Assembly: GCF_029953595.1 (NCBI RefSeq)
Contig: NZ_CP124535.1
Coordinates: 2,835,001 to 2,899,000, forward strand
Direction: 5' to 3'
Origin: Fuscovulum ytuae
Lineage (GTDB): Bacteria; Pseudomonadota; Alphaproteobacteria; Rhodobacterales; Rhodobacteraceae
DNA length: 64,000 nt
The notes under the pieces were generated by a model. That model made no database searches. It had not been told where the DNA came from and saw only the letters and a program-made list of their open reading frames with translations. The stretch's first letter is position 1, and each line of letters begins with the position of its first letter. Positions 19,975 through 27,882 of the stretch are shown here, one piece after another. The position numbers and the translations under genes are program-made.

Positions 19975-21552
19975 ATGCCTTGGGACTACATCATCGTCGG
20001 CGGCGGTTCGGCCGGGTCAGTTCTGGCCGCGCGCCTGTCCGAAGACCCAACCGCACGCGTCCTCTTGCTTGAGGCAGGGCCGCGCGATTGGCATCCCTTC
20101 TACGCTATCCCGGCGGGTTTCGCGAAGATGACCAAGGGCATTGGGTCATGGGGTTGGCACACCGTTCCGCAACGCCACATGCGGGGAATGCAGATCCGCT
20201 TTACGCAGGCCAAGGTCCTGGGCGGTGGATCCACGGTGAATGCGCAGATTTACACCCGTGGCCATCCGCTGGACTATGACGAATGGCGGCAGGCGGGCTG
20301 CACGGGGTGGGGATACGAAGATGTGCTGCCCTATTTCCGCAAGGCCGAAGACAATGACACATGGGACAATCGCTGGCATGGCAAGGGCGGCCCGCTGGGG
20401 GTAAGCAAGCCCGCCGCGCCCTTGCCCATCTGCGAGGCTTATTTCGCCGCGGCAGGTCAATTTGGCATCCCGACCAACCCTGACCTGACCAGCGAAACGC
20501 CCGAAGGTGTGGGCTATTACCAACTGACACAGCGCAGGGTGCGGCGGTCGTCGGCGTCGAAGGCCTATCTCGGCCCCGTGGAACGGGACAGACCGAATCT
20601 TTCGGTTCTGACCGGAACGCAGGTGCTTCGTATCGTGGTCGAGGGCGGGCGCGCTGTTGGGGTGGAACTTGCGCGCCATGGCGTGCTGCTGGCAGAGCGC
20701 GAGGTGATCCTGTCTGCCGGCGCGATCGGTTCGCCGCGCCTGTTGCAACTGTCAGGGATCGGTCCGGCTGACCATTTGCGCAGCTTGGGCATTCCGGTCG
20801 TGCTGGATCAACCGGGGGTGGGGGCCAATTTCCATGATCATCTCGATCTTTTCGTGATCGCGGAATGCAGCGGGCCCTACACCTATGACCGATATGCCAA
20901 ACCGCATTGGTCCGCCATCGCGGGGCTTCGCTATCTGCTGACGCGAACGGGTCCTGTAGCGTCAAGCCTGTTCGAAACGGGTGGCTTCTGGTGGGCCGAT
21001 CCCGCCGCGCGATCACCCGATATCCAGCTTCACCTTGGCCTTGGATCAGGGATCGAGGCGGGCGTAGCGGCCATGCCGCAGGGGGGTGTGACACTGAACT
21101 CCGCCTTTTTGCGACCAAGATCGCGCGGCACGGTGCGGCTGGCCAGTGCCGACCCTCTGGCCGCACCCTTGATCGATCCGAATTACTGGGAAGACCCCTA
21201 TGACCGCGAGATGTCGATCCGCGGCCTGAAACTCGCGCAAGAGATCATGCGGCAGGATGCCCTGCGTCCCTTCATAAAGGCTGAACGCCTGCCGGGGCCT
21301 GAGGTGCGGACGGACGAAGATTATTTCGCCTACGCCTGCACCCATGCCAAGACAGACCACCATCCTGCGGGGACCTGCCGCATGGGTTCCGATCCTTCGG
21401 CAGTCGTTGACCCGACGCTCCGGTTCAATGGGATTGATGGGTTGCGGGTGGTAGACGCTTCGATCATGCCGCAGGTCGTTTCGTCCAACACCAATGCCGC
21501 GACCATCATGATCGCGGAAAAGGCAGCCGATCTGATCCGGGGGGCCGCATGA
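19975..21552 (+). CDS. GMC-family oxidoreductase (choline/alcohol dehydrogenase-like)
   Basis: 525 residues behind an AAGGAG site. FAD motif GGGSAGSVLAARLSE is near residue 8. GMC signature 1 is in GGGSTVNAQIYTRG, and signature 2 is the GAIGSPRLLQLSGIG segment. The catalytic His region is DHHPAGTCRMG, with SSNTNAATIMIAEKAA at the end. It is typical of soluble alcohol dehydrogenases of the BetA/AlkJ group. The substrate is probably an alcohol or glycoside moiety of the compound taken up. It overlaps the Dabb gene by ATGA. Not betA by context: no betaine genes are near. Confidence 0.82.
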   Translation: MPWDYIIVGGGSAGSVLAARLSEDPTARVLLLEAGPRDWHPFYAIPAGFAKMTKGIGSWGWHTVPQRHMRGMQIRFTQAKVLGGGSTVNAQIYTRGHPLDYDEWRQAGCTGWGYEDVLPYFRKAEDNDTWDNRWHGKGGPLGVSKPAAPLPICEAYFAAAGQFGIPTNPDLTSETPEGVGYYQLTQRRVRRSSASKAYLGPVERDRPNLSVLTGTQVLRIVVEGGRAVGVELARHGVLLAEREVILSAGAIGSPRLLQLSGIGPADHLRSLGIPVVLDQPGVGANFHDHLDLFVIAECSGPYTYDRYAKPHWSAIAGLRYLLTRTGPVASSLFETGGFWWADPAARSPDIQLHLGLGSGIEAGVAAMPQGGVTLNSAFLRPRSRGTVRLASADPLAAPLIDPNYWEDPYDREMSIRGLKLAQEIMRQDALRPFIKAERLPGPEVRTDEDYFAYACTHAKTDHHPAGTCRMGSDPSAVVDPTLRFNGIDGLRVVDASIMPQVVSSNTNAATIMIAEKAADLIRGAA

Positions 21553-21872
21553 TCCGCCATATCGTCCTTGTCCGATTTCGCAGCGATCTTGGTGAAGAGG
21601 CGATTGCCGCCATCCTAGCCGCGCTGGGCCCGCTTTCTACCCGGCTCGGCTTCACCGCTGCTTGGGGGCGCAGCGAGAGTCCCGAACAGATCGAACGTGG
21701 CTATCTGCATGGTTTCGTGGCCGATTTTACCTCGTGGGACCATCTCGCCGCTTATCAGGCCGATGCAGAACACAAGGCCTTTGGCGCAGCTTTGATGCAG
21801 AATGCACAGGGCGGGATGGATGGCATTCTGGTCTTTGATCTTGCAATCCAAGACCCAGTTTCCATAACCTGA
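21549..21872 (+). CDS. Dabb (stress-responsive alpha/beta-barrel) domain protein
   Basis: 107 residues making one ferredoxin-like Dabb domain. It opens with MIRHIVLVRFR, carries GYLHGFVADF and the HLAAYQADAEHKAFG helix, and ends in a short beta strand. Dabb proteins dimerise and often bind or cyclise small reactive intermediates. It is translationally coupled to the GMC gene. A role as isomerase, lyase or intermediate binder in the pathway is inference. Confidence 0.75.
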   Translation: MIRHIVLVRFRSDLGEEAIAAILAALGPLSTRLGFTAAWGRSESPEQIERGYLHGFVADFTSWDHLAAYQADAEHKAFGAALMQNAQGGMDGILVFDLAIQDPVSIT

Positions 21873-21890
21873 CCATCGCAGGGGGACTGG

Positions 21891-22892
21891 ATGACAAGGC
21901 CAACCATCATCGATGTAGCGAAGGCGGCCGGTGTTTCCAAATCGACGGTCAGCCTTGTTCTTCAAAACAGCCCCTCGGTGAGCGCCAAGACGCGCGAAGA
22001 TGTGCGCAAGGCGATGCAGGAACTGGGCTATGTCTACAACCGCGCGGCGGCGAACCTACGGTCGTCGCAGGTTGGTCTGGTCGGGTTGGTGATCAACGAT
22101 CTGAAGAACCCCTTCTTCGCGGAATTCGCGACTGCGGTGCAGATGGCGATATCGGATGCAGGCTATGCGACGGTCGTTGCCAATACGGATGAAAACCCCG
22201 CCCTTCAGGCACGCACCATTGCGGCGATGATCGAACATGGCGTGTCCGGCCTGATCATCTCACCCGCCTATGGCGATGAAGAGGCGACCTTCGGGCAACT
22301 TACCCGCGCTGGTGTTCCCGCACTTCAAGTCTTGCGCAAAGTCAGCCCACGAACGGACCTTTTTCCCTTCGCTGCGCCGGATTATGCGGCGGGTGGGCGG
22401 CTGGCGGCGCAGCATCTGATTGCAACCGGCGCGCGGCGCATTGCCTTTGTCGGCGGGATTGAGGATCGGTCCGTCACGGCAGAGCGTCTTTCAGGCTATT
22501 TGCAAGTTCTGGCCGAACATGGACAGCAGCCGAAGATCCTTCATGGCCGTCCGACGCGCGCCTTCGGGCGCGAATGCGCAGACAGGTTGATCAGTGATCC
22601 CGATTGCGATGCCGCCGTCTGTTTCAATGATTTAGTGGCTTTGGGCGTCATTTCCGGCTTTGCCAGCCGTGGCCATCTGGTTGGGCGTGACTTCCGTCTG
22701 GTGGGGTTTGACGATATCGAGGAGGCCGCGCAAAGCTATCCGCCCCTCTCTTCGGTGCATTGCGGGATTTCCGGTTTTGGCCAGCAGATGGCAGCGACCT
22801 TGATGTCTTGGCTGAATGAAGGCGCGCGCCCCGTGGCCGAAACGCGGACGCCCGTCGATCTGGTCATCCGCGCCTCGTCTCTGGTCGGTTGA
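21891..22892 (+). CDS. LacI-family transcriptional regulator
   Basis: 333 residues. The N-terminal helix-turn-helix (IIDVAKAAGVSKSTVSLVLQ) covers residues 4-23, followed by the hinge helix and a periplasmic-binding-protein-like effector domain (VGLVINDLKNPFFAE, then FNDLVALGVISGF). It sits at the end of the catabolic locus, 18 bases after the Dabb gene. It is the natural candidate for binding the TTGGAAC inverted repeats at 5891-5927 and 10221-10252. The effector would be the sugar or an intermediate. Confidence 0.9.
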   Translation: MTRPTIIDVAKAAGVSKSTVSLVLQNSPSVSAKTREDVRKAMQELGYVYNRAAANLRSSQVGLVGLVINDLKNPFFAEFATAVQMAISDAGYATVVANTDENPALQARTIAAMIEHGVSGLIISPAYGDEEATFGQLTRAGVPALQVLRKVSPRTDLFPFAAPDYAAGGRLAAQHLIATGARRIAFVGGIEDRSVTAERLSGYLQVLAEHGQQPKILHGRPTRAFGRECADRLISDPDCDAAVCFNDLVALGVISGFASRGHLVGRDFRLVGFDDIEEAAQSYPPLSSVHCGISGFGQQMAATLMSWLNEGARPVAETRTPVDLVIRASSLVG

Positions 22893-22909
22893 TCCGATCC
22901 AAAAGCTCT

Positions 22910-22933
22910 GCCGCCAGAAAGTCATGCGGCGGC
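22910..22933 (+). terminator. Possible terminator hairpin after the LacI gene
   Basis: GCCGCC (22910-22915) and GGCGGC (22928-22933) can pair across a 12-base loop, 17 bases after the stop. There is only a weak T-rich tail, so this is a tentative call. Confidence 0.35.
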
Positions 22934-23064
22934 TTCTATGCCGATGTGGCTTTCCTTGGCTGCCTCACTGTGTAAGGTGTCCGTTTGAGAGAGGGCGGAA
23001 TAGAAATCTTAGCATCCCTGAAACTCGTCTCATCCAGTTGCGTATCGGTTGCGAAGGTTTGCTG

Positions 23065-23724
23065 ATGGAATACGCACGAATGGACCGCCCTTTGGATCTG
23101 CTGATCGCCGATGACCACATGATCGCGGCCACCGCGATAAAGCGGCTTGTGAATGATGCGCTTCCAGACCTTCACGTGGAACTTTGCCCCAAGCCCGAGC
23201 AGTTGCGTTCCCTTCTATTGGATCGTCAGCCCAAGGTCGTCGTTCTGAGCTATGGGACCCCCGATCTTTACCTTGACGTGCTTGGCCACACGGCGCGCCT
23301 TATGAACGAACGGCCGCGCGTCGTTTTGTTCGGAACCGGCCGGATTGAAGTCGATTGGACCAGCGATCTGATCTCGGCATCGTTGCCGCGCAACTGCGGG
23401 CTGGCCCAACTGGTTGAGACGCTGCGGACACTACTGGAACCGGCGGAGGAATTCGTTCCGATCCCCATGTATCTCGGGTCTGTGGAAGGCATCCACGAAA
23501 AGGCACTACAGCTTTCGCCGGTTCAACTGGCCATCGGGCGGCTTGTGGCGCAGGGGTTGTCGCAGAAGATGATTGCCGAACGGATGCGTCTGGGCGAAGG
23601 CAGCGTACGATCCTATATCACAAAGGCAGTCAGGGATCTGCGCCTAAAAGATCGGCACGAATTCGCGGCGTGGACCACGGCCTTCTTCCTGGTTACTGCT
23701 CGCCATAAGGGTAGAACGAACTGA
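23065..23724 (+). CDS. NarL/LuxR-type response regulator lacking the phospho-acceptor Asp
   Basis: 219 residues from the ATG at 23065, chosen because a GAAGG site precedes it; the frame opens further upstream without conservation. The N-terminal half looks like a receiver domain with the acidic pair at D16-D17. Where the phosphorylated Asp is expected, the strand reads VVVLSYGTPD, with Ser62. The conserved receiver Lys is not obvious either. The C-terminal LuxR helix-turn-helix spans about 150-210 (LSPVQLAIGRLVAQGLSQKM, then a recognition helix in GEGSVRSYITKAV). It is probably a phosphorylation-independent DNA-binding regulator. No histidine kinase is adjacent. Confidence 0.72.
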   Translation: MEYARMDRPLDLLIADDHMIAATAIKRLVNDALPDLHVELCPKPEQLRSLLLDRQPKVVVLSYGTPDLYLDVLGHTARLMNERPRVVLFGTGRIEVDWTSDLISASLPRNCGLAQLVETLRTLLEPAEEFVPIPMYLGSVEGIHEKALQLSPVQLAIGRLVAQGLSQKMIAERMRLGEGSVRSYITKAVRDLRLKDRHEFAAWTTAFFLVTARHKGRTN

Positions 23725-23799
23725 TCTGCCTCTTGCATTCACGCCGCAGGCACAAAGCAGCAAAGCGTCCAGCGAACTGTTCCATAGCGTCATGCATTG

Positions 23800-24702
23800 T
23801 CACCGGTTCGGCACGTTGCTTTGGGCCGACCTGATGAAGTTCAGCGCGGGCGGAGAAAGAGGTGCGCCCCGTCGCCAGGCGAGGCCGACCTGAACGGACG
23901 GAAGATCGCCGGACACATCCCTGATTTCGATCCGGTCGCCTTCCAAGGACCAGGGCCGATAGACAAGGCTAGGCAGAATGGCGAGCCCTGCGCCGGTCGC
24001 GACAAGTGACCTGACGGCCTCAACGCTGCGGGTGCGGAACGCCACCTCGGGTTTCACAGGCAATGCGGCGGTCAGGCGGCGAGTGCTCTCCTCGATCTCA
24101 TCCACCATCAACTGGATCAGGGGCTGACCCGCCAGTTCCTCCAACGCGATGGCTTCTTGCTGCGCGAGCGCATGGCCCAAGGGCAGCCAGAGGCGGTACG
24201 GAGACACCAGCAGCGTTTCCACCTGCAATGCCATGCGGTCCTTGACGGAAGAGGTTAGCAGGACGGCTACGTCCAACTCCCCCCCGATCAGAAGGTGTTG
24301 GAGGTAATCGCCATTATCCTCGATGACGTTCAATTCGACTTGCGGGAAGGCGCGTCGAAAGCGCGACAGGATGTCAGACAGCACATAACCTGCAACCAGT
24401 GAGGTGACGCCAAGCGATAGGCGGCCCGTGGCGGTTTCCGCCTCATCCCGAAAGGCGGTGCGAGCCGTGGCGACATCGGCAAGAATCTGGCGCGCATGGC
24501 GCAGAAAGGCCGATCCTTTATGAGTGATAAGAAGCCCACGCGCCTGTCGATCAAACAGGATGACGCCCAGATCATCTTCAAGCGCGCGGATCGCTTCGGT
24601 CACCGAGGATTGCGAGATTGAAAGCCCCCGCGCCGCACCGGACACGCTGCCTGCCTCTGCAGCGGCGACGAAGAACTGAAGTTGGCGGAGCGTAAAGGCC
24701 AT
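23800..24702 (-). CDS. LysR-family transcriptional regulator
   Basis: 300 residues, the family length, from the ATG at 24702; further in-frame upstream starts are non-conserved. The winged helix-turn-helix lies at residues 5-60 (LRQLQFFVAAAEAGSVSGAA, then SQSSVTEAIRALEDDLG). The C-terminal effector domain follows (LSLGVTSLVAGYVLSDILSR). It lies 61 bases downstream of the GAF-domain gene on the same strand. No divergently transcribed target is adjacent, since the + neighbour is convergent. The target is therefore unknown. Confidence 0.87.
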   Translation of the reverse strand: MAFTLRQLQFFVAAAEAGSVSGAARGLSISQSSVTEAIRALEDDLGVILFDRQARGLLITHKGSAFLRHARQILADVATARTAFRDEAETATGRLSLGVTSLVAGYVLSDILSRFRRAFPQVELNVIEDNGDYLQHLLIGGELDVAVLLTSSVKDRMALQVETLLVSPYRLWLPLGHALAQQEAIALEELAGQPLIQLMVDEIEESTRRLTAALPVKPEVAFRTRSVEAVRSLVATGAGLAILPSLVYRPWSLEGDRIEIRDVSGDLPSVQVGLAWRRGAPLSPPALNFIRSAQSNVPNR

Positions 24703-24763
24703 GGACGTTTCACTTTTTGGCAGGCCGCCGGGGGCTTCGCGCCCCCGGACCCCCGCGGAGTAT

Positions 24764-25204
24764 TTAAGCCAAGATGAAGCCGGGATCGAGAAGCAGGGCA
24801 GCCTTATACCGTTCAAGTATCGCGCTGTAGGCGGCCAAGCGATCTTGTGTAAAGTGCTGCGCCTCGGCCAGAAGGTTGACCGTGCCGGGAACGGCGCCAT
24901 CGGGTGCGATCACGGGCAGATTGGCGGCAGAGCCAAGCCCCATGGCGGTGATGAGTGCATGGTCGAAGAAGACTGTGGCAAAGGCATCGGGCGAGTTCGC
25001 GACAAATGGCTTGGCGCGCCTGATGCAGAGGTCGTACCACGCGTCCCGTTCCAGCGGTTTGGTGCCATGCGTCGGGTATTCCTGCGGATGTGAGGTATAG
25101 GCCCTTCGAAAAAGGCCAGCACGAAGGTCATGGGTTGTGATCGTGAAAAGCCGTGCACCAAGTGCGGCGCAGTCTTGGTGCAGGGCGACGAAAACATCTG
25201 ACAT
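24764..25204 (-). CDS. Small GAF-domain protein
   Basis: 146 residues forming essentially one GAF domain: the THDLRAGLFRRAYTSHPQEY segment, a central KPFVANSPDAF strand, and DHALITAMGLGSAANLPVIA with VPGTVNLL at the end. Stand-alone GAF proteins bind small ligands and often act with a nearby regulator or enzyme. It lies directly upstream of the LysR gene and 32 bases downstream of the HPP-CBS gene, so the three may share a transcript. The ligand is unknown. The Cys pattern of free-methionine-sulfoxide reductases is absent. Confidence 0.7.
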   Translation of the reverse strand: MSDVFVALHQDCAALGARLFTITTHDLRAGLFRRAYTSHPQEYPTHGTKPLERDAWYDLCIRRAKPFVANSPDAFATVFFDHALITAMGLGSAANLPVIAPDGAVPGTVNLLAEAQHFTQDRLAAYSAILERYKAALLLDPGFILA

Positions 25205-25236
25205 GTGGGCATAACGCCATGCGCGCTGGCTTCTGT

Positions 25237-26289
25237 CTAGCTGTCGCGCAGGCGGGCGGCCAGAAGGGCGATCAGATCGGATCTTGTGACAAGGCCGATC
25301 AGGCGGGGGCCATCGCAGATGGGCAGTGCCTGCTGGCCTCCTTCGGCAAGACGAGCCATTAAGGCGGCAGCATCAGCAGTTGGAGGCAAGGGCGGCACCG
25401 GGCGGGCCAGGTGCAGGGCCGTCTGCTGCGGGTCGGTCAGACCAAGAAGCGCCGCCTGATCCACCAGCCCAAGGTAGCGGTCGCAGTCGACCACGGGCAG
25501 GGTCTTATAGCCGTGCTGGCGGAAAAGAGTGGCCAGCATAGGCAGGGAAGTGTCAGGGGCCACAGTGACAAGGTCGCGCGTCATGACATCGGCAGCCGTC
25601 AATCCGCCAAGATGATTGCGCGCAGCCTCTGTTTCGGCGGCATCCAGGACACGGGCCAGATCGGCCACGCCGATATTGGGGGCCATGCGCAGGCGATCCA
25701 GCAGCGCGGCAAGATCCTTGGGCGCAAGACCTCGGCGGTGGGCGGCGGTCGGCGCTGCCTGCGGTTGCCGGAATGGATAGGCGCGCCCCGTCGCGCGGTT
25801 CCAAAGAATTCCGCCCAGAACAAGAACCGCCGATCCCGCTGCCACGGGCAGGGCCGCGAAGGACAGGCCCGGAAAGCCGGGATCACCCGCTGCCACGACT
25901 GTCGCCAAAGCCACCGCACCTGATGGCGGATGAAAGGCGCGGGCCAAAGCCATGACAAGGATCGCAAGAGCCACCGCAACAGGCGCGGCAAGGCGGGCGT
26001 CCGGCAGGACTGACGCCACTGCCACCGCCACACCTGCCGCAAGGCTGTTGCCCATCATGACAGACCATGGCTGAGCCAGCGGGCTGTTTGGCAACCCGAA
26101 GACAAGAAATGCCGAGGCACCGAAGGGCGCGATCAGCAGCATCTGCCCTGGCACCGCCCCCGGTGTCAGCAGCCACAGCGCCACCTCACAGACCAGAAGG
26201 CCAAGGCCCGCACCCGCTGCCGCCCGTAATGCCTCGCGCCTTGGGGGGGCGGTCATGGCGGGGCCGAAGGCGCGAAGGGGGTGGGTCAT
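25237..26289 (-). CDS. HPP-family membrane protein with C-terminal CBS domains
   Basis: About 350 residues from the ATG at 26289 (an alternative ATG is at 26256). The first about 170 residues hold four to five hydrophobic helices with the HPP family core (AFHPPSGAVALATV). After a linker, two CBS motifs follow: VMTRDLVTVAPDTSLPMLA with LPVVD, and MARLAEGGQQALPICD with LIGLVTRSDLIALL. HPP proteins are integral inner-membrane proteins, some implicated in nitrite transport, and CBS pairs sense adenine nucleotides. This is a fused HPP-CBS architecture. It lies downstream of holA on the same strand, 85 bases away. Confidence 0.78.
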   Translation of the reverse strand: MTHPLRAFGPAMTAPPRREALRAAAGAGLGLLVCEVALWLLTPGAVPGQMLLIAPFGASAFLVFGLPNSPLAQPWSVMMGNSLAAGVAVAVASVLPDARLAAPVAVALAILVMALARAFHPPSGAVALATVVAAGDPGFPGLSFAALPVAAGSAVLVLGGILWNRATGRAYPFRQPQAAPTAAHRRGLAPKDLAALLDRLRMAPNIGVADLARVLDAAETEAARNHLGGLTAADVMTRDLVTVAPDTSLPMLATLFRQHGYKTLPVVDCDRYLGLVDQAALLGLTDPQQTALHLARPVPPLPPTADAAALMARLAEGGQQALPICDGPRLIGLVTRSDLIALLAARLRDS

Positions 26290-26374
26290 GGTCGGGGCCT
26301 TGTCTTGGTCGCGTCCGGCGATCCTTCGTCGGAAAGGGGCCTGCAGGTTGGACACTCCGCTGCCCGTATGCAAC

Positions 26375-27391
26375 CTATCCCCGCATCAGCGCCAGCTTTA
26401 GAAGCGCACGCTCCATCACCGCCATTGCTGGTGCGCGTGAGGCAGAGCGTAGCGTGAGGTCGGTCTCTACCAAAAGCGCGAGGGCATCTTCTAGGCGTCG
26501 CAACGACCATTGCCCCGCTTGCCGGATCATCACATCGCGGACCCTAAAGTTGATGCCGCGCATCCTGCCCAGCGCAGCCGCCGCCCCGCCCGGTTCACTT
26601 GCCGCCGCATGAAGCGTGCGGAAATGGCGCATTGCGGCAATGCAAAGACCGACGGGTTGGGTTCCCTGCGCCTCGAGCCGCCGCAGAAGGGGGCCGATCG
26701 CGTCCACTTTGCGGTCAGCGACCGCGGTTATCAGATCGTCCACCTCGGCCTCGACCGTGGCGGGGGCCAGATCGGCAATCTCGGCCGGGGTCAGAGGCGA
26801 GGGGTCGCCATGCTTGTAAAGTGCGATTTTTTCCAAGGTCTGTCGGAAATCGCCGGGGTCGAGGGTGCGGGCCAGCGATGACAGGTCCGTCATCGCCTCG
26901 CGGTCTATGGAGGTAAGCCCGGCTTTCTTCAGCGAGTCTTCGATTTCCTCGCGCGTGGGTGGATCGTCGTAAAGGCCAATGCAGACGGCTGAAGGATGCT
27001 TTTCAAACATCATCTTTAGGGCGGACTTGCCGGTTAACCCGCCTGCCGTGACGATGATGGTTGCATCGCCTGCGCGCCAATCGGACAAAGCTGCGGACAG
27101 CGTCGCGGTTAGGCTATCGGTTGCATCCTCGACAAAGGCCACGCGCGGGCCGAGGAAAAACCCCTGCGCCTTGATGGCATCGGCCAATAACGCGCCGTCC
27201 TTGCGGAGGTCTGCGGCAGGAATGCGCGTCAGGCGCATTTCTGCTTCGCCTTCCGGGCCGATCAGCGCGGCGATGACATCCTGCCGTTTTAGCGCCACGC
27301 GCATGGGATCGGCGCCAAAGATCAAAAGCCCCGGCTTGCCGGGATCAGGGCGCGCGAAATAGCGCGCGGCTTCGGCGCCCTTTAGGATCAT
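26375..27391 (-). CDS. holA: DNA polymerase III subunit delta
   Basis: 338 residues, the usual length for HolA. The N-terminus runs MILKG...LLIFGADPMRV, followed by the FLGPRVAFVEDATDS region and helical domains (RTLDPGDFRQTLEKIALYK). It opens the beta clamp within the clamp-loader complex. Its start overlaps the lptE stop by four bases (ATGA). leuS-lptE-holA is a common alphaproteobacterial operon, which supports all three calls. Confidence 0.9.
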   Translation of the reverse strand: MILKGAEAARYFARPDPGKPGLLIFGADPMRVALKRQDVIAALIGPEGEAEMRLTRIPAADLRKDGALLADAIKAQGFFLGPRVAFVEDATDSLTATLSAALSDWRAGDATIIVTAGGLTGKSALKMMFEKHPSAVCIGLYDDPPTREEIEDSLKKAGLTSIDREAMTDLSSLARTLDPGDFRQTLEKIALYKHGDPSPLTPAEIADLAPATVEAEVDDLITAVADRKVDAIGPLLRRLEAQGTQPVGLCIAAMRHFRTLHAAASEPGGAAAALGRMRGINFRVRDVMIRQAGQWSLRRLEDALALLVETDLTLRSASRAPAMAVMERALLKLALMRG

Positions 27392-27882
27392 TGGCCGAGC
27401 GTAGGTGCCTTGGCGAGCAGACGCAGGATCACCTGATCTGCCAGCATGACGGAAAGGCGACGATAGGCATCATCTTCGGCGGCAAGGCCTGCCACAGTGG
27501 TACCCGTTGCCGACCAAGAGGTGAAGGCGCGCACCGTGCCCCCCGCAACACGGGTTCCGCTGGGCTGTTCCGTCAGGGTCCATGTGGCGCTGCCCAGAAG
27601 GGTATAGCGCGTCGTGACATTCGCCGCAGTCACCCCGCCGGATTCGCGCGACGCCGAGATGACATAGCCAAGGCTGTAAGCCGCATTCGACGTATCCCCC
27701 AATCGCGCGATGATTCGGCTAGCGAAGTCGAAATCCGGTTTGGATTGCGGGGTCTGCACCTCCACCTGCCCACGCAGGGCGCTAGCGCCACCCTCAGGGC
27801 CATAAGCCGGTGTGAAACCGCAAGCCGCAAGCGGCAGCAGGGAAAGACCAAACAGAAACTGACGGCGGTCAGACAACGACAT
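27388..27882 (-). CDS. lptE: LPS-assembly lipoprotein LptE
   Basis: 164 residues. A lipobox LAAC with Cys21 ends a signal that begins with DRRQFLFGL, resembling a twin-arginine motif. The mature start is CGFTPAYG, typical of alphaproteobacterial LptE. It partners LptD in the outer-membrane lipopolysaccharide translocon. The start lies inside the 3' end of leuS (14-base overlap), and the stop overlaps holA. Confidence 0.88.
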   Translation of the reverse strand: MSLSDRRQFLFGLSLLPLAACGFTPAYGPEGGASALRGQVEVQTPQSKPDFDFASRIIARLGDTSNAAYSLGYVISASRESGGVTAANVTTRYTLLGSATWTLTEQPSGTRVAGGTVRAFTSWSATGTTVAGLAAEDDAYRRLSVMLADQVILRLLAKAPTLGQ

